This document shows positions 41,351-51,426 of a DNA stretch of 64,000 nt, one piece after another; position 1 is the first letter of the stretch; every line of letters starts with the position of its first letter. The notes under the pieces are model-generated. The model searched no databases, was not told the origin of the DNA, and saw only the letters and a program-made list of their open reading frames with translations. The stretch covers positions 97,316-161,315 of the forward strand of contig JAOZFN010000009.1 of the NCBI GenBank assembly GCA_027492205.1. Direction: 5' to 3'. This DNA comes from Thermoproteota archaeon (GTDB lineage: Archaea; Korarchaeota; Korarchaeia; Korarchaeales; Korarchaeaceae). Position numbers and translations under genes: made by a program.

Positions 41351-43153
41351 CTACCTCCTCCTCATCAGGAGCGCGGCGACGACGGCTATCGCCGCCAGCG
41401 CCGCAACCCCGACCGCGATCAGGTTAAGCCGACCTCTCTCCGCTGGCGGGGGAGTCGTCTGAGTGGGTCCGAGGTCCGGGAACTCTATCTGGCCGTAGTA
41501 GGTTCCGACGTTCCCGGCCGCGTCCCGCACGACGGCCTTGTAGTACATCACCGGCCTGGTGGCTTCAATGTAGTACAGGGGGTGCTCTTCCACCACCTTG
41601 ACGGGGCAGGGGGCCCAGCTCGAGTTGTCCTCGCTGAAGTAGAACTCCACGGACTCGGCCCCCAGTCCCACGTCGCTCAACTCGTAGTAGAGGGTGGCCT
41701 TCCTCACCACCACATCCGGGTAGACCCTTATCATGGGCGCGGTCGCGTCCTCCCCCTGGAGGACCCTGACCGTGAGGTCTCCGCCGGGTGACACCTCGGC
41801 CCTCAGGAGCAGGGCCACCTTCCCGCCGCGCCTGGACTGCCAGGTCACTTCCGCCCCCTCGACGCTGATCCCCCTGCCCACGTCCCTCAGTAGCACGGGG
41901 AGCTTGAGGACCAGCCTCCCACCCTCTTCAAACATGGACAGGCCGTAATCCCCATCTGGGATCCCGTACTCGACCCTCACCGCCATCGACTCCGAGGACC
42001 CGTCGTTCGGCTGGAGATACGAGACGTTGAGGAGCCCGTTGGGCACGCTCTCATCCCAGTACCTGACCCGTCCCGACTCGGAGATCTCGAGGAGCCTGAA
42101 CCCGCCGCTGACCGCCCTGTGCGTGGTCTTCGGCGCGACGTGGAGCACGGCCCTATCCGGCGGCTCCAACACCTCGTCGGTGCCGTCCTGACCGAACAGG
42201 ACCAGGGTAACGTTGGTACTCTTGAGGATGTCGGGGAGCCGCTCCTGAGCGTTCGGAGAGTTCTGCCAGTAGGGGTACTGAACTATGAGCACCTTCACGG
42301 GGGTCTCGGCCCCCGCGAGGTCGGCCTCCACCCGGTCGAGCAGGTCGTCAGAGACCCTCCCGGTGTCGGTGTTCATCGCCTCGACGGTGATCCAGAGGTA
42401 CTCGGCCCTGTACCGCATGATCGGGCCGAGGTACTTGTCCCAGTAGTACTTGTCGTGCTCCACGGTGTCCCAGTCGGCGTTCCCCTGCACCAGGAAGACC
42501 GGCACCCTCGATTGAACCAGGAGGCGGTAGAAGGCGGCGAAGGTCTTCTCGTCGTACACGTTGCCCAGCAGATCCCCCAGGTGGATGAAGGCGTCCACGC
42601 CCAGGGCCTGAGCCGTGTTCAGGACGTCGATGAAGGACTCTCGGAAGGCCACGTCTCCCGGGGCCCTCCTCAGGCTGAAGTGGCTCTCGGTGGCCACCGC
42701 GACCCTCAGCGAGGATTGCCCGGGCTCCAGCACGTACACCGAGTTCGGCTCAACGTACCTGACCCCACCACCCGCGGAGAGCGAGAGGTTGTAGAGGCCC
42801 GGCTGGACGTCACTCGGCAGGGCGAGGATCAGACGCCACGAGTCGCCGGTGAACTCCTGGGACTCAACCGTGAGAGCGTACGAGCCGGCGTCGGAGTAGA
42901 GAGACTCCAGTGAGGCGCCCCAGGACGCGGCCTCGGGGTCCGGCACCTCATCCGCGACCCACGCGACGAAGGCCTCGAAGCGGGACCCAGGCTCCGCCAG
43001 AGCCGGCGCCCCGATCCGGGGGAACAGGACCCTGTTCAGGGGGGTCTCTCGATAGTCTGAGAACGGGGCAGGCCGACCCTCGGAAGAGACGAGAGGTGTG
43101 GAGGGGACCGAAGCCAGGAGTAAGACCAAGATGACCAGGGACGCTCTACTCAA
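41351..43153 (-). CDS. Exported, membrane-anchored metallophosphoesterase
   Basis: A 600-residue protein with an N-terminal signal peptide (SLVILVLLLASVPSTPLVSS), a calcineurin-like phosphoesterase domain around residues 150-300 (FIHLGDLLGNV, FLVQGNADWDT), a beta-rich C-terminal part with a FYFSEDNSSWAP Ig-like segment, and a final transmembrane helix ending in RRR. The usual GNHD motif reads GNAD. It should face the cell exterior. A TATA-like ATTTTTTTATGG at about 43187-43200 precedes the TTG start. The substrate is unknown. Confidence 0.82.
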   Translation of the reverse strand: MSRASLVILVLLLASVPSTPLVSSEGRPAPFSDYRETPLNRVLFPRIGAPALAEPGSRFEAFVAWVADEVPDPEAASWGASLESLYSDAGSYALTVESQEFTGDSWRLILALPSDVQPGLYNLSLSAGGGVRYVEPNSVYVLEPGQSSLRVAVATESHFSLRRAPGDVAFRESFIDVLNTAQALGVDAFIHLGDLLGNVYDEKTFAAFYRLLVQSRVPVFLVQGNADWDTVEHDKYYWDKYLGPIMRYRAEYLWITVEAMNTDTGRVSDDLLDRVEADLAGAETPVKVLIVQYPYWQNSPNAQERLPDILKSTNVTLVLFGQDGTDEVLEPPDRAVLHVAPKTTHRAVSGGFRLLEISESGRVRYWDESVPNGLLNVSYLQPNDGSSESMAVRVEYGIPDGDYGLSMFEEGGRLVLKLPVLLRDVGRGISVEGAEVTWQSRRGGKVALLLRAEVSPGGDLTVRVLQGEDATAPMIRVYPDVVVRKATLYYELSDVGLGAESVEFYFSEDNSSWAPCPVKVVEEHPLYYIEATRPVMYYKAVVRDAAGNVGTYYGQIEFPDLGPTQTTPPPAERGRLNLIAVGVAALAAIAVVAALLMRRR

Positions 43154-43262
43154 AGCGACTCAGCACCTGAGCAGGGTGCCGGCGCTCCATAAAAAAATAG
43201 ATCTGAGGTCCCCCCTGAGCCGAAGCAATTAAATCCATTTCACCCAAATCCGGGGCGCGAAG

Positions 43263-44083
43263 ATGGACGAGCTTGAGCTGTCCTACGTGGCCTCCACCTC
43301 GCTTCTCGCCGCCCTGACCATCCTACCACCTGCCGTTTCTCGCCTCCCCGAGGGGGCGGCGCTGGCGGCGGCCTTCGCAGCCTTGGCGGCGGCGGTCTTA
43401 GTCCCGGCCAGGGCGCTGAAGAGGGCTGGGATCCCGTTCAAGGGACTTAAAGCGTCGGATTTGTGGTACCTGGCGAGCGCAGACCTCTTCAGATCGCTCG
43501 AGGTCGTTGGGTTCGGTGCGGGGTGGGTCCCTCCATCACTCCGCACTTTGGGCGCGGCGCGGGCATCGGCGCTGTCTTCCTCCTCCTGTCCATCACCTGG
43601 GCGGTCGGCCTCGCCGCCGCCGAGACGCGGCGCGTTGAGGGTCTGAGGCCCCGGATCGTCCCGTGGGCGGTCACCGTCGGATATCCGCTTCTCTGGCTCG
43701 CGGGGACGCTGGAACTCGGTGGGACCTCGTGGATGGAGGCGACCCTCTTCCTAACAGTCGCGATCGGCCTGGGGGCCGCGCTGCTCACGGCGTGTCTCGG
43801 GGCGGCGCTGTCCCCTCGGAGGTTCGGGGGCGAGTTCGCCTGGCGGGGGCCGCTCCTCCGCATCGCGCCGGCGGTCGCCGGATCCGCCCTCATGACCGCT
43901 GGGCTGGAAGGGCCCATCCTCGCTGCCGTCTTCATCTACTGCACGACGGTCCTGATGGGATCGATAAAGATCTGCCAGCGAGTCGGTCCGCTTGCGACCT
44001 GGGCTTACGTGGTCATCTTTCCGCTGAACCCGCTGGTCCTGCGGGGACTCATCCTCAAGCTCTCCATAGTACTCGCCCCGTAG
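43263..44083 (+). CDS. Multi-pass membrane protein of unknown function, interrupted by a one-base frameshift
   Basis: The first frame (ATG at 43263) gives two or three hydrophobic helices and LKASDLWYLASADLFRSLEV; after the GGGG at 43520-43523 the hydrophobic sequence continues in another frame (GAVFLLLSITWAVGLAAAE and on to 44083). One extra G there joins them into about 274 residues with roughly seven membrane segments. I do not recognise the family. A TATA-like AATTAAATC lies at 43226-43234. The joined protein is plausible because both parts are hydrophobic and the breakpoint is a G-run. Confidence 0.6.
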
Positions 44084-44088
44084 GCCGC

Positions 44089-45150
44089 CTAGATCGAGGG
44101 CCGGAACTGTTCCGCCGACCTTATTGAGCCGAGCAGTTGGATCACGTATCTGACAGTCTCCTCGACGTCGGGGATCAGGGCGAGGCTGGACGGGGTGTGG
44201 ATGTACCTCACCGGCACCGAGACCACTCCCGTGGGTATGCCCTCCCTCGTGAGGTGTATCCTCCCAGCGTCGGTCCCGCTCCTCGGCGATAGCTGGAGCT
44301 GGTACATGACCCCTGCCTCCTCCGCGACTCGGATCATGTGCTCCAAGACGAGCCTCTGGGTGAGCATGCTCCTGTCCATCACCCTTATCGCGGGCCCGCC
44401 CCCCAGGATCGTGACCCTCTTCCCCTCCGGCACGCCGGGGGTGTCATCGGCTATGGTGCCCTCGAGGGCGAAGGCCGCGTCCGGGTTGATCCTGTAGGCC
44501 GCGACCCCGGCGCCGCGGAGGCCCTGCTCCTCCTGGACGGTGAAGGCCGCCACAACGGTCGGCGAGTCCTCCGGCAGCTCCTTCAGGACCTCTACGGCGA
44601 CCAGGCACCCCATCCTGTCGTCGAAGGCCTTTCCGATCGCCGCGTCACCAAACCTCCTGAACGGGACGTCGAAGGTGACGAAGTCGCCCGGCCTCACGCC
44701 AAGCGCCTCCAGCTCCTCCCTCGACCTGGCCCCCACGTCGACGTAGAGCTCCTCAAACTTTGGCCGCCTCTTCAGCTCCTCCTCGGTCATCACGTGTCTT
44801 GGCTTCGCTCCCAGAACCCCAGGGATGTCCCCGCTCCTCGCGTGGACCACCACGCGCTGGGCGAGCAGGACGGCCGGGTCCAGCCCTCCTAGGGGAACGA
44901 TCTCCAGGAAGCCGTCCGCCCTCAGGGAGCGTACCATCAGCGCGACCTCGTCCATGTGAGCGTCGAGCATGATCCTGACCGACCTTGAGCCCTTCTTCAC
45001 GGCTATCAGGTTGCCCAGGGCGTCCACCTCGAGGCCGTCGACGTGACCCCGGAGCTCTTGGGCTATCAGCCTCCTCACCCGGTCCTCCATGCCCGGCGGT
45101 CCTGGAGCCGTGGAGAGTCTCTCGAGAAGCGAGACTAGCTCTTCCCTCAT
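44089..45150 (-). CDS. M42-family (TET-type) aminopeptidase
   Basis: A 353-residue M42 metallopeptidase. Metal and catalytic motifs: ILMDAHMDEVALMV, KAFDDRMGCLVAVEVL, FTVQEEQGLRGAG and the SPRSGTDAGRIHL segment before the final histidine (RYIHTPSSLALI). Such enzymes form dodecameric tetrahedra that trim peptides in the cytoplasm, fitting the peptide-fermenting profile. It ends five bases from the convergent membrane-protein gene. Confidence 0.93.
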   Translation of the reverse strand: MREELVSLLERLSTAPGPPGMEDRVRRLIAQELRGHVDGLEVDALGNLIAVKKGSRSVRIMLDAHMDEVALMVRSLRADGFLEIVPLGGLDPAVLLAQRVVVHARSGDIPGVLGAKPRHVMTEEELKRRPKFEELYVDVGARSREELEALGVRPGDFVTFDVPFRRFGDAAIGKAFDDRMGCLVAVEVLKELPEDSPTVVAAFTVQEEQGLRGAGVAAYRINPDAAFALEGTIADDTPGVPEGKRVTILGGGPAIRVMDRSMLTQRLVLEHMIRVAEEAGVMYQLQLSPRSGTDAGRIHLTREGIPTGVVSVPVRYIHTPSSLALIPDVEETVRYVIQLLGSIRSAEQFRPSI

Positions 45151-45256
45151 CTCGGGAGTTGGGCCCGGCGAGCTAATAGAGATTCGCCTCCTACAACGGA
45201 TTGTTTGTCAAACGGACTGTGACAGCCCCAACTAGGTGAGGGGCGTCTGCGCAATC

Positions 45257-45265
45257 GAAATAACT
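45257..45265 (+). promoter_or_regulatory. Probable TATA box of the defence cassette
   Basis: CGAAATAACTTAGG lies 24-36 bases before the ATG at 45293. A leaderless start at 45293 is therefore more likely than the ATG at 45281. Confidence 0.35.
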
Positions 45266-45280
45266 TAGGAAGGCTACCCA

Positions 45281-48200
45281 ATGCCCGCTGATATGGAAAT
45301 TAAGAGCGGCATGGTGGTGGAGTCTCCACTCTTCCCTGAACCAGTCAAGGTTGAGAAGGTCGAGCGTTTGGGCCAGTACATCAGGATAGTCGGCGCTACC
45401 ATCCGGAGCAATGCGTACATCAACAGGGTGCTGACGAGAGATGAGCTAGAGACGCTGAAGGTTTTCTCCTATGTAACAGACTTCTCAGCCAGCCCTGAAA
45501 ACGTCTTCCTCGCCCTGGAGGCTTACAGATTCAGACTCGCATCGCTCTTCGACCCGATCCTAGCGATGAACGTGTCTAGGGTAGACCCCCTGCCCCACCA
45601 AATCGAGGCGGTCTATGGGTACATCCTCAGGCTCCCCCGGATCAGATTCATGATAGCCGACGACCCGGGAGCGGGAAAGACCATCATGGCGGGTCTTGTC
45701 ATCAAAGAGCTGAAGCTCAGAGGGCTCGCCAGAAGGATACTAATCGTGGTCCCCGGGCACCTGAAGGATCAATGGCTTAGAGAGATGAAGGAGAGATTCT
45801 CTGAGAACTTCATCGTCGTCGACAGGCACGCGATGTCCGCGCGGTTCGGGGAGAACGTGTGGGAGCGGGAGAGTCAAGTCATCACATCCATCGACTTCGC
45901 TAAGCGTGACGAGATACTCAGCACGCTAAGCAACGTGAGCTGGGACCTCGTGATAGTGGACGAGGCCCACAAGATGGCCGCCTACAGGTACGGGGACAAG
46001 ATCAGCAAGACCGCCAGGTACAGGCTCGGGGAAGTCCTTTCCAGGAACACGGAGCACCTCCTCTTTCTCACCGCGACACCCCACAAGGGGGACCCGGAGA
46101 ACTTCAGACTGCTCTTGGACCTCCTAGAGCCAGGGTTTTTCGCCGACCAGAAGATGCTCATGGAGTCGATAATGAGAAAGGAGAACCCCCTCTTCATAAG
46201 GAGGCTTAAGGAGGACCTCAGGGACTTCGAGGGTCGCCCCCTCTTCTTGCCCCGACACGTATCAACCGTCAAGTTCAAGCTCACCGACGAGGAGAAGGCT
46301 CTCTACAACGAGCTCTCGAGGTACGTGATCACGCAGTACGACAAGGCCAGGAGGAGCGACAAGAAGAGGAACGTAGCCTTCGCCCTCATTATCCTGCAGA
46401 GGAGAATGGCCTCCAGCGTTTATGCCCTGAAGCGCTCCCTCGAGAGGAGGAAGAAGAGGCTCGAGGACCTGCTGATGGGAGGGAAAGAGGCGGAGGTGAG
46501 GGAGATTGACTTCGAGGAGCTGGAGGATTACGAGGAGAAGGAGAGGTGGAGGATCGAACAGGAGTGGGAGGCTCTAAGCGTAGCGGAGACCAGGGATGAG
46601 CTGGAGAGGGAGATAAAGACCATAGAGGGGCTCATAGAGATGGCCGACAAGATCATCAGAGAGGAGAGGGAGGTGAAGCTCAGCGAGCTGAAGAGGCTCA
46701 TGAACTCGGAGGAGTTCAGGGGGCAGAAAGTCATCATCTTCACCGAGTCCAGGGACACGCTCGAGTACCTCGTCAGGAAGATAAGGGGTTGGGGGTACAC
46801 CGTCAGCTACATTCACGGCGGGATGCGCCTAGAGAACAGGATAAGGGCCGAGAAGGAGTTCAAGCACGAGACGCAGGTGATGGTCGCGACAGAGGCGGCG
46901 GGTGAGGGCATAAACTTGCAGTTCTGCAACCTCATGATCAACTACGACATACCCTGGAACCCGAACCGCCTCGAGCAGAGGATGGGGAGGATCCACAGGT
47001 ACGGGCAGACCAGAGAGGTCTACGTGTTCAACCTAGTCAACGACGAGACCAGGGAGGGCCGGGTCCTGACGAGGCTCTTGGAGAAGCTCGAGGAGATCAG
47101 GGGGGCCCTGGGGGACAAGGTCTTCGACGTCATCGGGGAGATATTCCCGGGGAGGGACTTTTACCAGCTTGTGGTAGAGGCAGCGGCCAACGCCAGAAGC
47201 GTGGACGAGATCCTGGCCAGCATAGAGGCGAAGCTGGACGAGGAGTACATAGCCAGGGTGAAGGACGCCCTCGGAGAGAGCCTGGCCACTAGGGTCATCG
47301 ACTACACGAGGATAAGGGAGATGGCCCAGGAGGCGAGAGAGTACAGGCTCATTCCAGAGTACACGGAAGCGTTCTTCGTCAAGGCCTTCCAGAGGGCCGG
47401 TGGGAGGGTGCACAAGGTGGGTAACTACTACAGGATCGACTCAATTCCCTACGAGATAAGGAGGATCGCCAGCGAGGACAGCTTCAAGAACACGTGGGGG
47501 ATCCTGGCGAGCAGATACAAGAAGGTGACGTTCGACAAGGACATGGCGATGAGGGACTCCGACGCCGAGTTCGTCTCGTTCGGTCACCCCCTGTTTGAAG
47601 CGGTCCTGGAGTGGACGCTGAGGAACTACCTCGGGGACAGCAGAAGGGGGGCGGTCTTCCGAGACCCCTCAGGCGGGTACAGCGGAGCCGTCTTCTTCTA
47701 CGAGGGGGAGGTCAGGGACGGAAAGGGGTCTGTGGCCGGAAAGAGGCTGTTCGCCATCTACAGAGACGACAGGACCGGGCAGATCAGAGAGGTGAACCCC
47801 TCGATAATCTGGGACCTCGCGCCGCACGAGGGAGAGTCGTCCCTAGATGAGGAGTGGCTCAGGGAGGCGGAAGAATACGCCGTAGAGGCATTAATGAGGT
47901 TCAAGGAGGAGTTACTCCGGGAGAGGCTGAGGCAGGCCGAGATAAAGGAGAGGTACGGCGTCAAGTCTCTCGAGAAGCTGATCAGGAGATACGACGCGAA
48001 GCTGATAGAGTACGAGGAGCGGAGAAGGAGAGGGGAAAAAATGGACCTAGCCATTCAGATGGCCGAGAGGAGGAAGAGAGATTACGAGAGGGCTTTGGAG
48101 GAGCTGAGAGAGGAGATAGAGAAGGAGAAGATGCTGAGCGTCGGGATGCCCAACCTGGTCGGGTTGATCAGGGTCATCCCAGGGGAGGAGATGGTCAGCG

Positions 48201-48601
48201 ACGAGGAGATCGAGAGAATAGGGATGGAGGTGGCCATGGAGTACGAGAGGAAGATGGGGAGAGAGCCCGAGGACGTCTCTGCAATGAACCTGGGGTACGA
48301 CATCCGATCCAAGGGGGAGGGGGAGGTCAGGTACATCGAGGTGAAGGCGAGGGCCGGTAGCGGCGACGTTGCCCTCACGCCGAACGAGTGGTTCAAGGCC
48401 AAGAGATTCGGGAGGGACTACTGGCTCTACGTCGTCGAGGATGCCGCGACGAACCCGAGGCTCTACATCATAAGGGACCCGGCTGGCAACCTGAAAGTAG
48501 TGGAGGTAGTGGAGTCCGTCAGGTTCGTTGTTCCCCAAGAGGAGTGGAGGTCCAAGGGCTCCCCCGTTAGGGCGGCTGGTTTTGACAGAGGGGGGCGTTA
48601 G
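45281..48601 (+). CDS. SNF2-type helicase with C-terminal DUF3883 domain (defence-associated)
   Basis: An 1106-residue superfamily-2 helicase. Walker A is DDPGAGKT (127-134), the Walker B box is DEAH (227-230), and the second RecA domain has TEAAGEGINLQFCN and NRLEQRMGRIHRYGQT. A long charged coiled region follows, then a DUF3883-like domain near the end (EVRYIEVKARAGSGDVAL), an endonuclease-fold relative. Such helicases accompany DUF1156 methyltransferases and DUF499 ATPases in predicted antiphage islands and resemble DrmD of DISARM. The methyltransferase GTG starts three bases after its stop. The start may be 45293. Confidence 0.9.
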   Translation: MPADMEIKSGMVVESPLFPEPVKVEKVERLGQYIRIVGATIRSNAYINRVLTRDELETLKVFSYVTDFSASPENVFLALEAYRFRLASLFDPILAMNVSRVDPLPHQIEAVYGYILRLPRIRFMIADDPGAGKTIMAGLVIKELKLRGLARRILIVVPGHLKDQWLREMKERFSENFIVVDRHAMSARFGENVWERESQVITSIDFAKRDEILSTLSNVSWDLVIVDEAHKMAAYRYGDKISKTARYRLGEVLSRNTEHLLFLTATPHKGDPENFRLLLDLLEPGFFADQKMLMESIMRKENPLFIRRLKEDLRDFEGRPLFLPRHVSTVKFKLTDEEKALYNELSRYVITQYDKARRSDKKRNVAFALIILQRRMASSVYALKRSLERRKKRLEDLLMGGKEAEVREIDFEELEDYEEKERWRIEQEWEALSVAETRDELEREIKTIEGLIEMADKIIREEREVKLSELKRLMNSEEFRGQKVIIFTESRDTLEYLVRKIRGWGYTVSYIHGGMRLENRIRAEKEFKHETQVMVATEAAGEGINLQFCNLMINYDIPWNPNRLEQRMGRIHRYGQTREVYVFNLVNDETREGRVLTRLLEKLEEIRGALGDKVFDVIGEIFPGRDFYQLVVEAAANARSVDEILASIEAKLDEEYIARVKDALGESLATRVIDYTRIREMAQEAREYRLIPEYTEAFFVKAFQRAGGRVHKVGNYYRIDSIPYEIRRIASEDSFKNTWGILASRYKKVTFDKDMAMRDSDAEFVSFGHPLFEAVLEWTLRNYLGDSRRGAVFRDPSGGYSGAVFFYEGEVRDGKGSVAGKRLFAIYRDDRTGQIREVNPSIIWDLAPHEGESSLDEEWLREAEEYAVEALMRFKEELLRERLRQAEIKERYGVKSLEKLIRRYDAKLIEYEERRRRGEKMDLAIQMAERRKRDYERALEELREEIEKEKMLSVGMPNLVGLIRVIPGEEMVSDEEIERIGMEVAMEYERKMGREPEDVSAMNLGYDIRSKGEGEVRYIEVKARAGSGDVALTPNEWFKAKRFGRDYWLYVVEDAATNPRLYIIRDPAGNLKVVEVVESVRFVVPQEEWRSKGSPVRAAGFDRGGR

Positions 48602-48603
48602 GA

Positions 48604-51320
48604 GTGGCCAACTCGACGAGGGAGGAGTTCCCGATAAAGAGAACCTTCATAGAGGAAACCTTCCCCGTGAAAGAGGTCAGCGCGGAGTCGGTCAGGGAGA
48701 AGAACATAAGGCACGGGCACATATCGACGGTGCACATATGGTGGGCAAGGCGCCCGCTGGCGGCCTCTCGAGCCACCGCGTACGCGGCCCTGATCCCGGC
48801 GCCGGAGTCTGACCAGGAGGCTGAGGAGATAAAGAGGTTCATAGCAGAATTCTCCAAATGGGAGAACTCTCTCAATGAGAAATACGTTGAGAGGGCTAGG
48901 GCAGACATAAGGCGGGCGCTGGGATACACGCCCCGGATCCTCGACCCATTCGCGGGCGGAGGGAGCATCCCGCTGGAGGCGCTGAGGCTTGGATGTGAAA
49001 CGTACGCATCCGACTATAATCCCGTGGCTGTCCTGATCTTGAAAGCCGTACTGGAGTACCCCCAAAAGTATGGGAAGAAGCTCATTGAAGATGTCAGGAA
49101 GTGGGGCAAGTGGGTGCTAGAGGAAGCCAAGAAGGAGATTGGGCAATTCTATCCGAGCGATATAGTGGAGCGGGAGATTGGCCTTGAGAAAAGCAAGGAA
49201 GAGTTCATACCGGTAGGATATATATGGGCGAGAACGATTCCCTGCCAGAATCCCGCGTGCGGAGCCGAGATCCCCCTAATGAGACAGTACTGGCTTGCAA
49301 AGAAAGATAACAAGAAGGTAGCTCTATACCCATACGTTGAGGGCGGTGAAGTAAAGTTCAAAATCGTCGGAGATGGTTACGAGCCCTTTCCAGATGGATT
49401 TGATCCTTCTAAGGGAACTGTTAGAAGAGCAAGGGTCACCTGTCCAGTATGTGGGGCTATGATTGATGATGAGAGGGTGAGGTGGCTGTTTAGGAGCGGG
49501 AGGGCAGGGCAGAAGATTGTTGCAGTAATTTTGTACAATCCTAATAAAAAGGGTAAGTTTTTTATCGAATATCCAGAGAAGAGGATTTAAAGATTTTCAA
49601 AGAAGCCGAGAAAGAGTTAGAGAAGAAGATTGCTGAGTATCGTGAAAAGTGGGGGATCGAACCCGTCCCTAATGAGCCTACACCGAGTGGGAAAGGAAGA
49701 GGAGCTGAGAGGGCATTCTCTATTAGAAAGTATGGAATTGAAACTTGGGGGGACCTATTTAACTCGAGACAGAAATTAGCTTTAATCACGCTCATTGACA
49801 AGATCAAAGAGGCTTATCATATGATGCTTGAGAAAGATTATGAGAGAGAGTTTGCGGTTGCCATTACGACATATTTAGGTCTTATTGTTGATAGATTATC
49901 TTCATTTTGTACAATATTTTGTCGGTGGAAGAGTGGAACTGAACAGAACATACCCATCTTTAGTGGTAGGCAGGCATTACCCATAGTCTACGACTATTTC
50001 GAAGTAAATGTAACTGGACAGGTCAGCACCAGTTGGAAAAATTCTCTAGAGGTGATTCTTGGAGCCCTTACCAATATAATAAAGAATGCTACGCCGGCCG
50101 CGTGCACGTTCCAAGCGTCAGCTACAGACCTGCCCTTCCCGGACAGTTATTTCGACGCTATATTTACGGATCCACCATACTACGACAACGTCCCATATTC
50201 TTATCTCTCTGACTTTTTCTACGTTTGGCTTAAGAGGGCTCTAGGCGACGTACACCCTAAACTTTTCTCCACTCCGCTAACCCCAAAGTCAAAGGAGATA
50301 GTGGCATATACTACTATCGAAAAGAGTTGGAATGAAGCTAAGCAGCGCTTTGAAGGCATGCTTAGGCAGTCATTTAAGGAGATCAACCGCATCCTAAAAC
50401 CGAACGGAATCGCAGTAATAGTCTATGCCCACAAAACCACGATGGGCTGGGAGGCCGTAATCAACGCTCTCCTCGATTCTGGATTGGTCATAACAGCCTC
50501 GTGGCCGATAAACACGGAGATGAAGGCCCGCTTAAGGGCCAAAGAATCCGCTTCTCTCGCATCTTCCATTTACATCGTCGCGAGAAAGACGCAAAGGCAG
50601 CCCACCGGGTGGTTCAGCGAGGTCAAGGAGGAACTCAAGAAGCACCTCAACGAGAAGCTAGACAAGCTCTGGGGTGAGGGAATAGGCGGAGCCGACTTCT
50701 TCATAGCCGCGATAGGCTCGGCCATAGAGGTCTTCGGAAAATATGAGAAGGTCATGGACTACGAGGGAAACGTGATAAGGGCCGAGAGGCTGCTGGATTA
50801 CGTCAGGCAGCTGGTTACCGACTACGCCGTTAGAAAGATTCTTCGGGACGGGATAGCCGGCCAGCTGTCCCCTCTATCCAGGTTCTACCTGCTCTACAGG
50901 TGGAGCTACGGAACCGCGAGAGTTCACTTCGACGAGGCCCGCAAGCTGGCCCAGAGCGTCGGCGTAGACCTGGAGAGGGTCTGGAACAGGACCTTCGTTA
51001 GGAAGGAGAAGGAGTACATCTACGTCCTGGGGCCTCACGAGAGGGATTTAAGCGAGTTAGAAGGCTCCAGCGAGCTCGTCGACGTGCTCCACAGGGTCCT
51101 CCTGCTGTGGCAGAGAGGGCAGAGAGAGGAGATCAAAGAGGTTCTGAAGGGCACCGGGTGGTTCAGCGACACCTTCTTCAGGTACGCGCAGGCGATCAGC
51201 GAGTGTCTTCCGGAGAGCAGCAGGGAGAAGAGGCTCCTAGACGGGTTCCTGACGGGAAGGGAGAGGATCATCAGCGAGGGAAGGGGGGAGGGATCCGGGC
51301 TCTCTGAGTTTCTCCACTGA
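48604..51320 (+). CDS. DUF1156 adenine-type DNA methyltransferase with zinc ribbon, interrupted by a frameshift
   Basis: About 905 residues in two frames. The first part has the DUF1156 start (FPIKRTFIEETFPVKEV, HIWWARRPLAASRAT), the SAM motif DPFAGGGSIPLEALRLG, and zinc-ribbon cysteines (CQNPACGAE, CPVCGAMID). The frame breaks at T6 (49558-49563), and the sequence continues in another frame (YRISREEDLKIFKEAEKEL) into the second part, which has the catalytic DPPYYDNVPYSYLSDFF. One extra T restores the gene. Base composition drops sharply in the middle (about 49150-50450; 49861-49920 has only 15 G/C of 60) and is high at both ends, a mosaic pattern. The gene lies between the helicase and the DUF499 ATPase. 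Confidence 0.85.
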
Positions 51321-51426
51321 CCCTTCGCTTTTGACGCCGCTAGCCAATGGATGGTACTCCAAGCGAATCCTCTTGTCGTAAAACTTTTTCAGGGATCATA
51401 AAGGATAGGGAGCGAGTGGAGTTGGG

